From positions 25,844 to 89,843 of the forward strand of contig CAKSDC010000007.1 of the NCBI GenBank assembly GCA_934444765.1: 64,000 bases of DNA, read 5' to 3'. The stretch is from an uncultured Oscillospiraceae bacterium. GTDB lineage: Bacteria; Bacillota; Clostridia; Oscillospirales; Ruminococcaceae. Each line of letters opens with the position of its first letter. Within the stretch, counting starts at the first letter, position 1. Of this stretch, positions 52,081-61,890 are shown piece after piece. The translations under genes and the position numbers were made by a program. The notes below the pieces were generated by a model that had not been told where the DNA came from, searched no databases, and saw nothing but the letters and a program-made list of their open reading frames with translations.

Positions 52081-54345
52081 CTATACAAAGTACTTTTTAA
52101 GTCTTAATAGGTCATTAGAAGCGACTTTTCCGTCTTGATTTACGTCTGCATTAATATACGCTTGACCGTCTAACTCTTTTAAACCTAACAGATACTTTTT
52201 AAGTATTAGTAAGTCGTTGGTCTTAACTGAACCGTCTAAGTTCAAATCGCCTAACATAGTATCTTGATTAGTAGGTGGAATACTATCTGCAATAAATGAA
52301 ATAGTTCCGTTACTTACTATTGGAGTTATAATATCCCCATTAGTGGTTAGTACTTGAACGGTATCTTTAGTACCTATGGTAAAAGTATCTTTTACGTTTG
52401 CACCTTGTGGAATGGTAACGTACACATACATTAGAGTATTATCTACATTAGGAGTACACACTATTCCTGAATTTTCACTGGTACAGAAACTATACTTGAA
52501 AGTATCATAGTTACTATATACTATACTTTCAGTAACTAATCCACTACTAATTAATGAATACTTATCCTGTGGTTTGGAAGTATCTGGAGTAACTGTAGGT
52601 ACTACGTCGGAAACGTTGTCTGTATTTCCTGTGAACTGTAGTCCTAATATACCAGAGTATATACCCTCAAAGTCGCCATTTAAAGATACCGCAACCTTTA
52701 CTTGAAGGTCTTTAGTCAAACTACCATTACTATCCACCATGTTCGTGACGTTCAACTTAGCGTCACTGAAAGTTAAAGTACCGTCTTCTATATAGGTCGG
52801 CTCGAACACCTTTATTCTATCGTTATAGCTGATATAGAATAGGTCGGCTACATCTATTACGCCGTCTTGATTAGTATCAGCGTTTAATAGTCCCTGTTCG
52901 GAAAACGCTATACTATTGCTATCCAATATGTACTGCGATACTTGATATAAGTCTGTACCGTCGACTTTGCCGTCTTCGTTTACGTCGCCTGCTACTATAG
53001 GTTGCGTATATTTGAATATCTTCTTATAGTCTATTTGATAGAAGGTGGTGTCGTTACCATCGGTTAAGTACCATACTAAGTTATCGCCTACTATTATAGG
53101 CTTACAGTCCGAAACGATAGCGTTAGTAGTGATGTCAAGAACCACTTCCCCTTTACCGTTAAGTTTTACAGCGTGCATATAAGAACCGTCTTGAGAGTAC
53201 TCGTTCCACATAGCTATAAAGTTATCGTTATCTATTTTCACCAACTGTGGCTTAGATACTGCCTCTTCTGTAGTATAGTCGGTTAGATACTTAACCGTAG
53301 TACTATTAAGGGACTTATCCGTTACGCTTACAAAGATATTTCTAACGTTAGAACTACTATCTACTGAACCGTCCTGAACGATTGAATTACCTACTAATAT
53401 ACAGTTATCGTCAGAGAGTTCAAAACCACCCAACGTTACACCTGTATAGTTATTACCTACTGAACCGCTTATATCTAAAGCGTTAGTGTATTCTAATAGG
53501 TTACCTTCCGTATCTTTTTTGCATAGTAGCACGCTACGTGGAAGTGCATCGCCTAAGTCGACAGTGTATACGTTCTGTTCGTCTGCTTGAACGTACTGGT
53601 CAAAAGAGTGGCTAACGTATCCGTTATAGGTGTAAGATAGTATACTAAAGTCTTTATACTTAACCTCTAAAGAGTTAGCGTCTAAATATAGTTGACAGTT
53701 TGCTTGATGATTTACTCCTTTAACTGCATACATCTGATGTGATAGGTGTATATATAGTGTTCCGTTAGCCTCTACCATACGTGGAGTACCACCGTCGAAC
53801 GGTACTATAGTATTACTTCCACAGATACTGACGCTATCTAATCGTTGCCAATCTTTAGAGTACTTAACTACTCTAATAACTTCGGCGTTATCGTCCTGAG
53901 TTAGATTTTTCTGTCCAAATATGCAGTAGTTGTAAGTAGTACCGCAATAGTATCCGCCCCACATATCCAGTTCCATGGATAAAGTAACCGAACCTTTTAG
54001 ACTATAGTCCGTACCATAAGTATCTATAGAAACGGTTTTAGGATTGCTTACCTCATCGTTTATGATGTTATTACAGTAGCCGTCTACATAACTATTGGCT
54101 ACTACTTTACTTATAGTACCATCGTTATTATTTTGAAGATACGTATATACTGGACTACTATATATTGGCATACTTCCGTGCAGTTCATTGGAAAAGTTGG
54201 AAGTACTATCTACTACTACGTTAGAATAGTCTTGCACCTCTGAAGTACCCAATACTTGAGTACCTATATAGTTATTACATAGTGTCAGACTAAACGCTAC
54301 AGTAAGCGAAAGTACCGATACTATATACTTTTTAAATCGTGACAT
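52081..54345 (-). CDS. Secreted protein with two dockerin-like regions
   Basis: A 754-residue exported protein. After the signal peptide (1-30) comes a large beta-rich region (about 60-450) of unknown fold. A first dockerin-like pair of calcium loops (GDVNEDGKVDGTDLYQVSQY and ADTNQDGVIDVADLFY) sits near 455-520, then a beta domain with cohesin-like traits (LQVKVAVSLNGDFEG, LMYVYVTIPQGANVKDTFTI), and a C-terminal dockerin (GDLNLDGSVKTNDLLILKKYLLG and ADVNQDGKVASNDLLRLKKY). It may join a cellulosome as adaptor. The ATG at 54345 follows GGGAG; an upstream extension lacks a signal peptide. Confidence 0.78.
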   Translation of the reverse strand: MSRFKKYIVSVLSLTVAFSLTLCNNYIGTQVLGTSEVQDYSNVVVDSTSNFSNELHGSMPIYSSPVYTYLQNNNDGTISKVVANSYVDGYCNNIINDEVSNPKTVSIDTYGTDYSLKGSVTLSMELDMWGGYYCGTTYNYCIFGQKNLTQDDNAEVIRVVKYSKDWQRLDSVSICGSNTIVPFDGGTPRMVEANGTLYIHLSHQMYAVKGVNHQANCQLYLDANSLEVKYKDFSILSYTYNGYVSHSFDQYVQADEQNVYTVDLGDALPRSVLLCKKDTEGNLLEYTNALDISGSVGNNYTGVTLGGFELSDDNCILVGNSIVQDGSVDSSSNVRNIFVSVTDKSLNSTTVKYLTDYTTEEAVSKPQLVKIDNDNFIAMWNEYSQDGSYMHAVKLNGKGEVVLDITTNAIVSDCKPIIVGDNLVWYLTDGNDTTFYQIDYKKIFKYTQPIVAGDVNEDGKVDGTDLYQVSQYILDSNSIAFSEQGLLNADTNQDGVIDVADLFYISYNDRIKVFEPTYIEDGTLTFSDAKLNVTNMVDSNGSLTKDLQVKVAVSLNGDFEGIYSGILGLQFTGNTDNVSDVVPTVTPDTSKPQDKYSLISSGLVTESIVYSNYDTFKYSFCTSENSGIVCTPNVDNTLMYVYVTIPQGANVKDTFTIGTKDTVQVLTTNGDIITPIVSNGTISFIADSIPPTNQDTMLGDLNLDGSVKTNDLLILKKYLLGLKELDGQAYINADVNQDGKVASNDLLRLKKYFV

Positions 54346-54417
54346 ATAAAAACACTCCCTTTGTATATTTGGTAAAACAATAGTATTATAACATATATAA
54401 TTATCCATTGCAACTAT

Positions 54418-54446
54418 GAATTATTTTATCAGGTATGGCATACATT
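54418..54446 (+). promoter_or_regulatory. Probable sigma-E promoter of spoIIID
   Basis: GAATTATT (54418-54425), 13 bp, CATACATT (54439-54446). The -10 box fits the sigma-E consensus, and spoIIID is a sigma-E gene in Bacillus. Confidence 0.6.
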
Positions 54447-54482
54447 AGTAATAGAATATCTTTAACCATTGGAGTGATTTTT

Positions 54483-54770
54483 TTGAACTATCCAAACGAA
54501 CCTCAAGAAAGAGCCGTAATATTAGGTAGATATATAGTCGAACACAATGCAACCGTTAGAGCTTGTGCTAAACAGTTTGGAATTTCTAAGTCTACGGTAC
54601 ATAAGGACGTTACTAAAAGTTTAAAGTTATTACAGCCTACACTATATCTTGAAGTAAAAAAGGTACTTAAACAGAATAAATTGGAACGTCACATACGTGG
54701 CGGATTGGCTACTAAACTAAAGTATCAAAAGTTAAAAGAACTAAAAGAACACGGTTCAGCTACTGGCTGA
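54483..54770 (+). CDS. spoIIID: Stage III sporulation transcriptional regulator SpoIIID
   Basis: 95 residues. GRYIVEHNATVRACAKQFGISKSTVHKDVTK is the helix-turn-helix, and the basic C-terminal HIRGGLATKLKYQKLKE is the second DNA-contacting helix of SpoIIID. It reshapes the sigma-E regulon in the mother cell. The TTG at 54483 is chosen because GGAG lies 8 bases upstream and the N-terminus then matches the family length. Confidence 0.95.
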   Translation: MNYPNEPQERAVILGRYIVEHNATVRACAKQFGISKSTVHKDVTKSLKLLQPTLYLEVKKVLKQNKLERHIRGGLATKLKYQKLKELKEHGSATG

Positions 54771-54783
54771 TTACTAAAAGTAT

Positions 54784-54810
54784 ACCCCACCTAAGCGTTA
54801 AAGGTGGGGT
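54784..54810. terminator. Bidirectional terminator after spoIIID
   Basis: The 9-bp arms ACCCCACCT and AGGTGGGGT with a 9-base loop, between converging spoIIID and the Nudix gene. Confidence 0.75.
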
Positions 54811-54831
54811 TATACTATATCAAATAGAATA

Positions 54832-55701
54832 CTATATAAACTTACGTTTTAATAGTTTAGCAGGTCTATGTCCTGCGTTGTCAGTCTGTAAAGCGTCTAC
54901 TGGTTCTACTAAGTGTTTCATCTTCCTTCTAAAGTTTGCCGATAGTAGCTTCTTACCCAGTATAACTTCGTACACCATTTGAAGGTCGGTATAGGTAAAG
55001 GTTTCGCCTAATAGATTGAATGCAACGGTGGTATACTCTAACTTATTGCGTAGACGTTCTATAGCATAGGCTATTATCGTAGCGTGGTCAAAAGCTAAAT
55101 CGCTACTAATTATAGACATATCAAACTCTGCACCGTTCACACTAAAAGTAGAAGTAAAACATATTTGCGACTTTAATACTATGCCGTCATCGGAAGTTAA
55201 TATTAAGTCGTAATACTTTTTACTGGTGTTAGAGTTATCGTCTTTAGACTGAACGTCTTGCTTTAGTATGTAGTCCACTGTGAACCATTTAGCCTCTTTA
55301 GCGTCGTCGCCTGCTTTTACGTTTAGTCTTTTAGAGTCGACTAATGCCATATAAGAGCAACTCATAATCCAGCCTCTTGGGTCACGGTTTGGACGTGAGA
55401 ACGTATATAACTGTTCCAAATAGATATCTTCTATGCCAGTTTCCTCTAATAGTTCACGTTTAGCGGTTTCCTCGGTACTCTCATTAGGGGATACAAAACC
55501 ACCAGCTAACGCCCATCTATCTTTAAAAGGGTGATTACCACGTTTAATCATAAGAATGTTTAAACGCTTTTGAGCTAACTTTCTGTAGTTGTCGTCTTTA
55601 TAGTCTCTAATAGTGAATATAGCCATATCAGTAGCGATACTTGGACGTTCGTATTTGCTCATATCATAACTTTTTAAAAAATCCTTTTCTTCCATTTCCA
55701 T
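54832..55701 (-). CDS. Nudix hydrolase with NrtR-like C-terminal domain
   Basis: About 289 residues. The Nudix box reads GGFVSPNESTEETAKRELLEET (near 67-88). After it comes a winged-helix-like C-terminal half (LLGETFTYTDLQMVYEVILGKKLLSANFRRK) of the kind found in NrtR NAD regulators and ADP-ribose hydrolases. It may hydrolyse ADP-ribose or act as a regulator; no NAD genes lie beside it. The ATG at 55701 is preferred over a TTG seven codons earlier that overlaps the ribosome site AAAGGTG. Confidence 0.82.
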   Translation of the reverse strand: MEMEEKDFLKSYDMSKYERPSIATDMAIFTIRDYKDDNYRKLAQKRLNILMIKRGNHPFKDRWALAGGFVSPNESTEETAKRELLEETGIEDIYLEQLYTFSRPNRDPRGWIMSCSYMALVDSKRLNVKAGDDAKEAKWFTVDYILKQDVQSKDDNSNTSKKYYDLILTSDDGIVLKSQICFTSTFSVNGAEFDMSIISSDLAFDHATIIAYAIERLRNKLEYTTVAFNLLGETFTYTDLQMVYEVILGKKLLSANFRRKMKHLVEPVDALQTDNAGHRPAKLLKRKFI

Positions 55702-55913
55702 ATGCTTTGGTACACCTTTCAACTAATATTGGTCATAATGCCTTATAATATATACTTAGTATACCACAAACTTATCCAATATGTCAAGTCGAATTGAAAA
55801 TAACACTATAATAATATCATACAGATAGTATTATAGTATAGTTCCCCCTTGTAATATTGCCAAACTTATGATATAATATTAACGCTAAAAAAATACTAAA
55901 AGGGGCGTTGGTA

Positions 55914-57848
55914 ATGATAGTTAATTTAAACGACGTATACAAAATATATAACGGTAATATAGTACTAAACGATATAGACCTTTCTATAGACGATAGAGAT
56001 AGAATAGGTTTGATAGGTCGTAACGGTTGCGGTAAAACTACCCTGTTACGAATAATTACTGGCTTAGAAACTGCCGATAAACTTTCCGAAACAGATAGTC
56101 AAGTATATATAAGCGATAAAGTTACTATAGGATATCTACAACAACATAGCGGTTTAGACCGTTCTTCTACTGTAATAGAAGAAATGAAGAGTGTATTCGC
56201 ACACTTAGATGAAGTCTTAGAACGCATGAAGGCTATTGAAAGACGTATGGCAGACGGTTCTGCCACTAAAGAAGATACTATAGAATATTCCGAAATTTCA
56301 ACCTACTACGAAACTAACGACGGTTACAATCGTGACTTTAAGATTAAGACTATTCTAAACGGTATGGGATTTTTTGAAGATACCTATTCAAGAGTAATTT
56401 CGGAGTTCAGTGGTGGCGAAAAGACTCGTTTAGCTATAGCTAAACTTCTATTAGAAGAACCTAAGCTATTGATATTAGACGAACCTACTAACCATCTTGA
56501 CTTTAAAACCGTCATGTGGTTAGAAGACTATCTTAAAGACTACAAGGGCGCTCTATTGATAGTATCTCACGATAGATACTTTTTGGATAGACTATGTACC
56601 AGTATATGCGAAATAGAACGTGGACACCTTACCAGATACAAGGGTAACTATTCAGCCTATACCATACTTAAACAACAGTCTATAGACACTCAACAGAAAC
56701 AGTACGAAAAACAACAGAAAGAAATCGCTAAGTTAGAAGACTATGTGGCTAAAAACTTAGTTAGAGCCTCTACCTCTAAAAGTGCTAAGAGTAGAATTAA
56801 GGCTCTTGACAGAATGGAAGTTATAGATAAACCTATCACTTATGAAAAGAGTTCTAAGATATCGTTTAACTATGGCATAGAACCTCCTTTTGACTTGCTA
56901 ACCGTCAAAAATATCGACTTAACCGTCGGAACGGGTTCTAAACGTAAGACTTTGGTAGATAGCCTATCTTTTGAAATTAAACGTGGCGAAAAAGTAGCCA
57001 TTATAGGCGATAACGGTATAGGTAAGTCTACACTATTAAAGGCTATTCAAGGAAAGATACCTCATAAGGGACGTGTAAACTGGGCTTCTAACGTTAAAAT
57101 ATCCTACTTTGAACAGGAAAGCTCTAACCTAAACCCTAACAACACCATAATAGAAGAGATTCACTCTAAATATCCTACCATGAACGACGGAGATATTAGA
57201 AGTCTATTAGGTAAGGTTCGTATTACTGGTGAAAACGTCTTTAAACAGATAGGCGTAGTATCTGGTGGTGAACGTGCTAAAGTATGCTTTGCTTTAATGA
57301 TGCTCGAAAATGGCAACGTGCTACTCCTTGACGAACCTACCAACCATTTGGATATCGCCGTTAAAGAAGTATTGGAAGAGGCTCTGTTAGAGTACACTGG
57401 AACTATAATATTCGTATCCCACGATAGATACTTACTAAACAAGCTATCTACACGTATATTGGAGATTACTCCTAACGGTGTAGAAGACTTCAACGGTGGA
57501 TTTAATCAATATATTAAACTTAAACAAGAACGTGAAGACTATGCTAAGGCTTTAAAAGAAGAGGAAAAACGTCAAGAAGAACTCCAAAAGTACAAGGAAC
57601 GCAAGGCTAACTCTTACAAGTCCAAAGAGCAACGTGTTCTACAGGCTAAAAAACGTCAACGCATTAAGGATATAGAAGTTGAAATGGAAAATCTACAACA
57701 AGAACAGTCTACTTTGGAAGAAGATATCACTAAAGAAGAAGTGTTTACTAACTACGAACTTATGCATCAAAAGTGTTCACGCATAGACGAAATTAAGACT
57801 CTATACGATAGTCTTTTTGAAGAATGGGCAGAACTAAGCGAAGACTAA
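55914..57848 (+). CDS. ABC-F family ATPase
   Basis: 644 residues with two ABC domains and no membrane part: Walker A GRNGCGKTTLLR near 36 and GDNGIGKSTLLK near 364, signatures FSGGEKTRLA near 158 and VSGGERAKVCFA near 450, and Walker B LLILDEPTNHLD and VLLLDEPTNHLD. The long linker and the charged C-terminal coiled coil (545-640) place it with the Uup/YdiF type. ABC-F proteins act on ribosomes, in translation quality control or antibiotic protection. The start follows AAAAGGGG. Confidence 0.93.
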   Translation: MIVNLNDVYKIYNGNIVLNDIDLSIDDRDRIGLIGRNGCGKTTLLRIITGLETADKLSETDSQVYISDKVTIGYLQQHSGLDRSSTVIEEMKSVFAHLDEVLERMKAIERRMADGSATKEDTIEYSEISTYYETNDGYNRDFKIKTILNGMGFFEDTYSRVISEFSGGEKTRLAIAKLLLEEPKLLILDEPTNHLDFKTVMWLEDYLKDYKGALLIVSHDRYFLDRLCTSICEIERGHLTRYKGNYSAYTILKQQSIDTQQKQYEKQQKEIAKLEDYVAKNLVRASTSKSAKSRIKALDRMEVIDKPITYEKSSKISFNYGIEPPFDLLTVKNIDLTVGTGSKRKTLVDSLSFEIKRGEKVAIIGDNGIGKSTLLKAIQGKIPHKGRVNWASNVKISYFEQESSNLNPNNTIIEEIHSKYPTMNDGDIRSLLGKVRITGENVFKQIGVVSGGERAKVCFALMMLENGNVLLLDEPTNHLDIAVKEVLEEALLEYTGTIIFVSHDRYLLNKLSTRILEITPNGVEDFNGGFNQYIKLKQEREDYAKALKEEEKRQEELQKYKERKANSYKSKEQRVLQAKKRQRIKDIEVEMENLQQEQSTLEEDITKEEVFTNYELMHQKCSRIDEIKTLYDSLFEEWAELSED

Positions 57849-57858
57849 CTATACATCA

Positions 57859-57899
57859 GACCATCTTAATACTATGGGTATTTAGATGGTCTTTTTTGG
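57859..57899 (+). terminator. Rho-independent terminator of the ABC-F gene
   Basis: The arms AGACCATCT and AGATGGTCT, with extra pairing inside, followed by TTTTTT. Confidence 0.9.
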
Positions 57900-57959
57900 G
57901 CGATATTCACAAATATTGACAACTTGTAATGTGAACTATGTGAAACTTTTAAAACTATC

Positions 57960-57988
57960 TTGAAATATTAACAAAATTATGTTACTAT
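57960..57988 (+). promoter_or_regulatory. Possible promoter and leader hairpin of GH9 gene
   Basis: TTGAAA (57960-57965), 17 bp, TACTAT (57983-57988). The leader of about 80 bases holds TAGAAGTT (58011-58018) and AACTTCTA (58043-58050), which can pair, before a strong GGAGG site. Confidence 0.45.
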
Positions 57989-58077
57989 TATAGTATCAAT
58001 AATGTTTTGGTAGAAGTTTAGTCTACTATCACGTTAATAGATAACTTCTATCTATACTATAAACGGAGGTTTGAAAG

Positions 58078-60549
58078 ATGAATAAACACTTAAAAAAGTT
58101 AGTCGCTGGTATTACCAGTGTATCTATGTTAGCGACTAACCTTGCATTTTCACCTATAGTGGCTAATGCAGACGATAATCCTAACTATGCTGAGGCTCTA
58201 CAGATGTCATTATACTTTTTTGACGCTCAAGAGTGTGGCGACGAAGTAGGCGAAAACAGTCTAACTTGGAGAGACGATTGCCATACCTACGACGGTACTG
58301 CAAGTCTTGACAGTGCTAACGGTCTTTCTGCTACAGAAAAGGCTTTTATTAAGGAAAAAAACGGCGGTTCTAATACTGTAGACGTTTCAGGTGGATATCA
58401 CGACGCAGGCGACCACCTAAAGTTTTCTATGACTATGGGATTTGCTTGTACAGACTTAGCTTGGTCTTACTATCAGCACCCAGACGCTTTTAAAAATACT
58501 AATACCGAAAGTCACCTATTTGAAATTCTAAAGAATATGTGTGACTACTTTATGAAGGTTACATATCTTGACGATAACGATGACGTTGTAGCATTCTGTT
58601 ACATGGTAGGTGGCGACCAAGACCACAACGAATGGTCTTCTCCTGAAAAGCAGACTATGGACAGACCTACTTATTGGGCTACAGCCTCTAACCCATCGGC
58701 AGACGCTTCTGGTCAAATGGCTTCTGCTTTAGCATCATCTTCTATAGCACTACGTAACGTAGACCCTGAATACGCTGACCTATGCTTAAAGTATGCTAAC
58801 GCTCTACAGAAGTTTACTGCTAAGTATCCAAAAGCTAATTACGACGGAGTAGGCTCTTTCTATAGTAGCGATTCACAAAATGATGACGTAGCATGGTCTG
58901 ACCTATGGTGTCATATTGCTAACGGTACTTTAGACAGCTATACTCCTATTACTCCTAAAGACGGCGTATACAACGGCGAATACGACCACTGGGTATACAC
59001 TTGGGATAAACTTTGGGGTGGCTATGCTACTCTACTATCTCAATTAGGTTATGGCGACGCATTCTCTAACGAACTAAAGTTTGAAATGGATAAGTTAGTA
59101 AACAATCTTAACCAAGCATACTATCCTGTAGGCGGTGGTTGGGGTGCTTCCCGTTACAACTGTGCTTGGCAGATGTACGCTATGCAGTACGCTGAAGCTA
59201 CTGGTAACGACCAATACTACGACTACGCAGCAGGTCAAATGAACTACCTACTCGGTCAAAACCCTGCTAACAGAAGCTACTTAATCGGCTATACAGAAAA
59301 CTCTCCAGTACATATTCACCACAGAGCCGCTAACCCTGATAAGAGTACTGCTACTTATACTCTATACGGTGCTTTAGTGGGTGGTCCTACTGATGCGAGC
59401 GGTTCTTACGACGACAACACCGACAGCTACAGCTGTACTGAACCTGCTTTAGACTACAACGGTTGCTTTATATTGGCTATATCTGGCTTATACGATAAGT
59501 TCGGTGCTAACGATGACGTTACCGCTATTAACGATGTAGTATCTAACGCTTCCGAAATCAATGCAGACTACAAGTTCTTTGACGGTAAGGGCGACGTTCA
59601 TACTCCTACTGAAACTACCACTACTACAGAAGAACCTTCTACTGATACTACTACCGAAACTACCACTGAAACTTCTGTAACTACTGAAGAACCTTCTACC
59701 GAAACTACTACCGAAGTTCCTACTGAAACTACCGTAACTACTACTACTGAAGAACCTTCTACTGAAACTTCAGTAACTACTTCCACTTCTACTCCTAACG
59801 GCGAACCAATCGGTAAGGTTTGGTTATTAATGCAAGACGGTGACCCATCTTCTAAGGCTGGTGTATCTAACTGGGAATCTACTGACCCAGCAGGCTATAT
59901 CGAAGTTACTGGTAACGGTAGCTACTCTCTATCTTTCGATATTCCAGAAGGTTGCGGTGCTGAACAGATAGACTTTTTAGGCTTAAGGTCTGACATTAAC
60001 GTATATCAACAGAACGCTGACGAAGTTGAAATATACAAGGACATGAAGTTTGAAATAACTTCTATAGTTATCGACGGTACTACTATAGACTACAATAAGT
60101 CCGCTAATGCAGACGGTACTAACGATGACGGCGCTACTTATCGTCTATCTATCTACGATACTTGGTCTTCAAGAAACGTAACCGATATCGACAACAAAGT
60201 AACTTGTGCAAGCAACATCACTATCAACTTTGACGTAGTAGGTATAGTGGAAGATACTCCTACACCTACTGAAACTTCTACTACTACCGAAGAACCTTCT
60301 ACTGAAACTACTACTACTACTTCTTCTTCCGAAGTAACCGATAAAGTTACTGGTGACGCTAACGTAGACGGTAAAGTTTCTACTGCTGACCTATTAGTAC
60401 TCAAAAAGCATCTATTAGGTGTATCTGAACTTTCCGAAGCTGGTTATACTAACGCAGATATCAACTTTGACGGTAAAGTTTCTACTGCTGACTTACTAAT
60501 GCTAAAGAAGTATCTATTAGGCGTTTTAGCTTTTGACAATGAAGGTTAA
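58078..60549 (+). CDS. GH9 cellulase with unknown binding module and dockerin
   Basis: 823 residues, exported. Signal peptide (1-32); GH9 catalytic domain (about 37-490) with the Asp motif GGYHDAGDH near 106, HHRAANPD near 422 and the acid/base TEPALDYNGCF near 457; a TTT/EEPST linker (about 505-575); a beta-sandwich module (578-723) likely to bind carbohydrate; a second Thr/Glu linker; and a type I dockerin with two calcium repeats (GDANVDGKVSTADLLVLKKHLLG and ADINFDGKVSTADLLMLKKYLLG). It should hydrolyse cellulose within a cellulosome. Its codons use GCT, GAC and AAC more than the neighbours do, a sign of high expression. Confidence 0.95.
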   Translation: MNKHLKKLVAGITSVSMLATNLAFSPIVANADDNPNYAEALQMSLYFFDAQECGDEVGENSLTWRDDCHTYDGTASLDSANGLSATEKAFIKEKNGGSNTVDVSGGYHDAGDHLKFSMTMGFACTDLAWSYYQHPDAFKNTNTESHLFEILKNMCDYFMKVTYLDDNDDVVAFCYMVGGDQDHNEWSSPEKQTMDRPTYWATASNPSADASGQMASALASSSIALRNVDPEYADLCLKYANALQKFTAKYPKANYDGVGSFYSSDSQNDDVAWSDLWCHIANGTLDSYTPITPKDGVYNGEYDHWVYTWDKLWGGYATLLSQLGYGDAFSNELKFEMDKLVNNLNQAYYPVGGGWGASRYNCAWQMYAMQYAEATGNDQYYDYAAGQMNYLLGQNPANRSYLIGYTENSPVHIHHRAANPDKSTATYTLYGALVGGPTDASGSYDDNTDSYSCTEPALDYNGCFILAISGLYDKFGANDDVTAINDVVSNASEINADYKFFDGKGDVHTPTETTTTTEEPSTDTTTETTTETSVTTEEPSTETTTEVPTETTVTTTTEEPSTETSVTTSTSTPNGEPIGKVWLLMQDGDPSSKAGVSNWESTDPAGYIEVTGNGSYSLSFDIPEGCGAEQIDFLGLRSDINVYQQNADEVEIYKDMKFEITSIVIDGTTIDYNKSANADGTNDDGATYRLSIYDTWSSRNVTDIDNKVTCASNITINFDVVGIVEDTPTPTETSTTTEEPSTETTTTTSSSEVTDKVTGDANVDGKVSTADLLVLKKHLLGVSELSEAGYTNADINFDGKVSTADLLMLKKYLLGVLAFDNEG

Positions 60550-60568
60550 AAACAACATAGCATAAAGT

Positions 60569-60600
60569 ATAGGGAACGTTTATTATCAAACGTTCCCTAT
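60569..60600. terminator. Terminator between GH9 and dapL
   Basis: The perfect 13-bp arms ATAGGGAACGTTT and AAACGTTCCCTAT around a 6-base loop, shared by converging genes. Confidence 0.75.
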
Positions 60601-60637
60601 TATTATTATCATTATTGATACTAACAAGTAGTACTTA

Positions 60638-61831
60638 CTACTTCATAGAAGTTACTAAACCTTTAAATAGTTCCATAGCGTCTATAGTGTTCTGTCTGTC
60701 GCCGAATGCAGTTAGTCTAAACCAGCCCTTACCGTTTTCGCCGAAACCTTCACCCGGAGTACCTACTACACCGATATTGTTTAGCATATAGTCGAAAAAG
60801 TCCCAACTGGACATACTATTAGGGCACTTGAACCAAATGTATGGAGAGTTTATTCCGCCTGTATACTTAACACCACATTCGTCCATAGTCTTAGCTATAA
60901 TCTTAGCGTTTTCTTGATAGTAGGATATGTTCTGTTTAATCTGCTTTAAGCCTTCCTCAGAGAATACAGCCTTTAAGCCACACTGTACTGGGTAAGATAC
61001 ACCGTTGAACTTAGTGGATAGTCTACGATACCATAGCTTATATATATTAGTATCGTCTAATACTAACTCTTTAGGAATTACAGTATATCCACAACGAGTA
61101 CCAGTAAAGCCTGCAGTCTTAGAGAGTGAACACATTTCTATAGCACACTTTCTTGCACCGTCTATTTCAAAAATACTTCTTGGAATTCCGTCTTGAGTGA
61201 TAAAAGCCTCATAAGCGGCATCGTATATTATCACTGCGTGGTTGCTTATAGCGTAGTCTACCCAAGCCTTTAGTTGGTCTTTAGTTAGGCAAGCACCAGT
61301 AGGATTGTTAGGAGAACATAAGTATATCATATCTGCATGAACGGAACTATCAGGAACGGCACAGAAACCATTCTCTTCGTTACAGTCTGCATATATAATC
61401 TTTCTACCACCCATAATATTAGAGTCTACGTATACAGGATATACAGGGTCTGTAACTAATACTACGTTATCAGGTGAAAAGATATCGCCAATATTACCAG
61501 CGTCACTCTTAGCACCGTCGTTGATAAGAATTTCATCTGCTGAAACGCTTACACCGAAAGACTTATAGTAGTTAGATACTGCTTCACGAGCGAATGCGTA
61601 ACCTTCGTAATCAGGATAGCCTTTAAAAGTTTCTTTAACGCCCAATTCATCGCAACCCTTTTTCATAGCCTCTACTACTACTGGAGCAAGTGGAAGTGTT
61701 ACGTCGCCAATACCGAGCTTAATAATTCTTCTATCTGGATTAGCCTTAGAGTAGTCAGATACTCTTTTAGCTACTTCAGCAAATAGATAACTTGGAACTA
61801 AGTTATCAAAGTTATGGTTAATTTTTGCCAT
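60638..61831 (-). CDS. dapL: LL-diaminopimelate aminotransferase
   Basis: A 397-residue class I PLP enzyme that makes LL-DAP directly from tetrahydrodipicolinate, bypassing the succinyl or acetyl steps. The motifs are LCSPNNPTGACL near residue 166 and the PLP-lysine region CSLSKTAGFTGTRCGY near 228-243 (Lys in SLSK). The N-terminal NLVPSYLFAEVAKRV is DapL-specific. dapF lies immediately upstream on the same strand, so the two probably share an operon. Confidence 0.95.
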   Translation of the reverse strand: MAKINHNFDNLVPSYLFAEVAKRVSDYSKANPDRRIIKLGIGDVTLPLAPVVVEAMKKGCDELGVKETFKGYPDYEGYAFAREAVSNYYKSFGVSVSADEILINDGAKSDAGNIGDIFSPDNVVLVTDPVYPVYVDSNIMGGRKIIYADCNEENGFCAVPDSSVHADMIYLCSPNNPTGACLTKDQLKAWVDYAISNHAVIIYDAAYEAFITQDGIPRSIFEIDGARKCAIEMCSLSKTAGFTGTRCGYTVIPKELVLDDTNIYKLWYRRLSTKFNGVSYPVQCGLKAVFSEEGLKQIKQNISYYQENAKIIAKTMDECGVKYTGGINSPYIWFKCPNSMSSWDFFDYMLNNIGVVGTPGEGFGENGKGWFRLTAFGDRQNTIDAMELFKGLVTSMK

Positions 61832-61890
61832 AGTTTTCTACTCCTTAAAAATAATAATGTATATACTAAATGCAAAGCATTTAATAGTCT

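Noticed and set aside
59598..59786. Val-rich minus-strand frame inside the GH9 gene
   Set aside because: It is a shadow of the Thr/Glu linker repeats on the coding strand.
58078..60549. GH9 linker repeats considered as a CRISPR or satellite array
   Set aside because: The repeats are in frame, degenerate Thr/Glu codons with no spacer structure.
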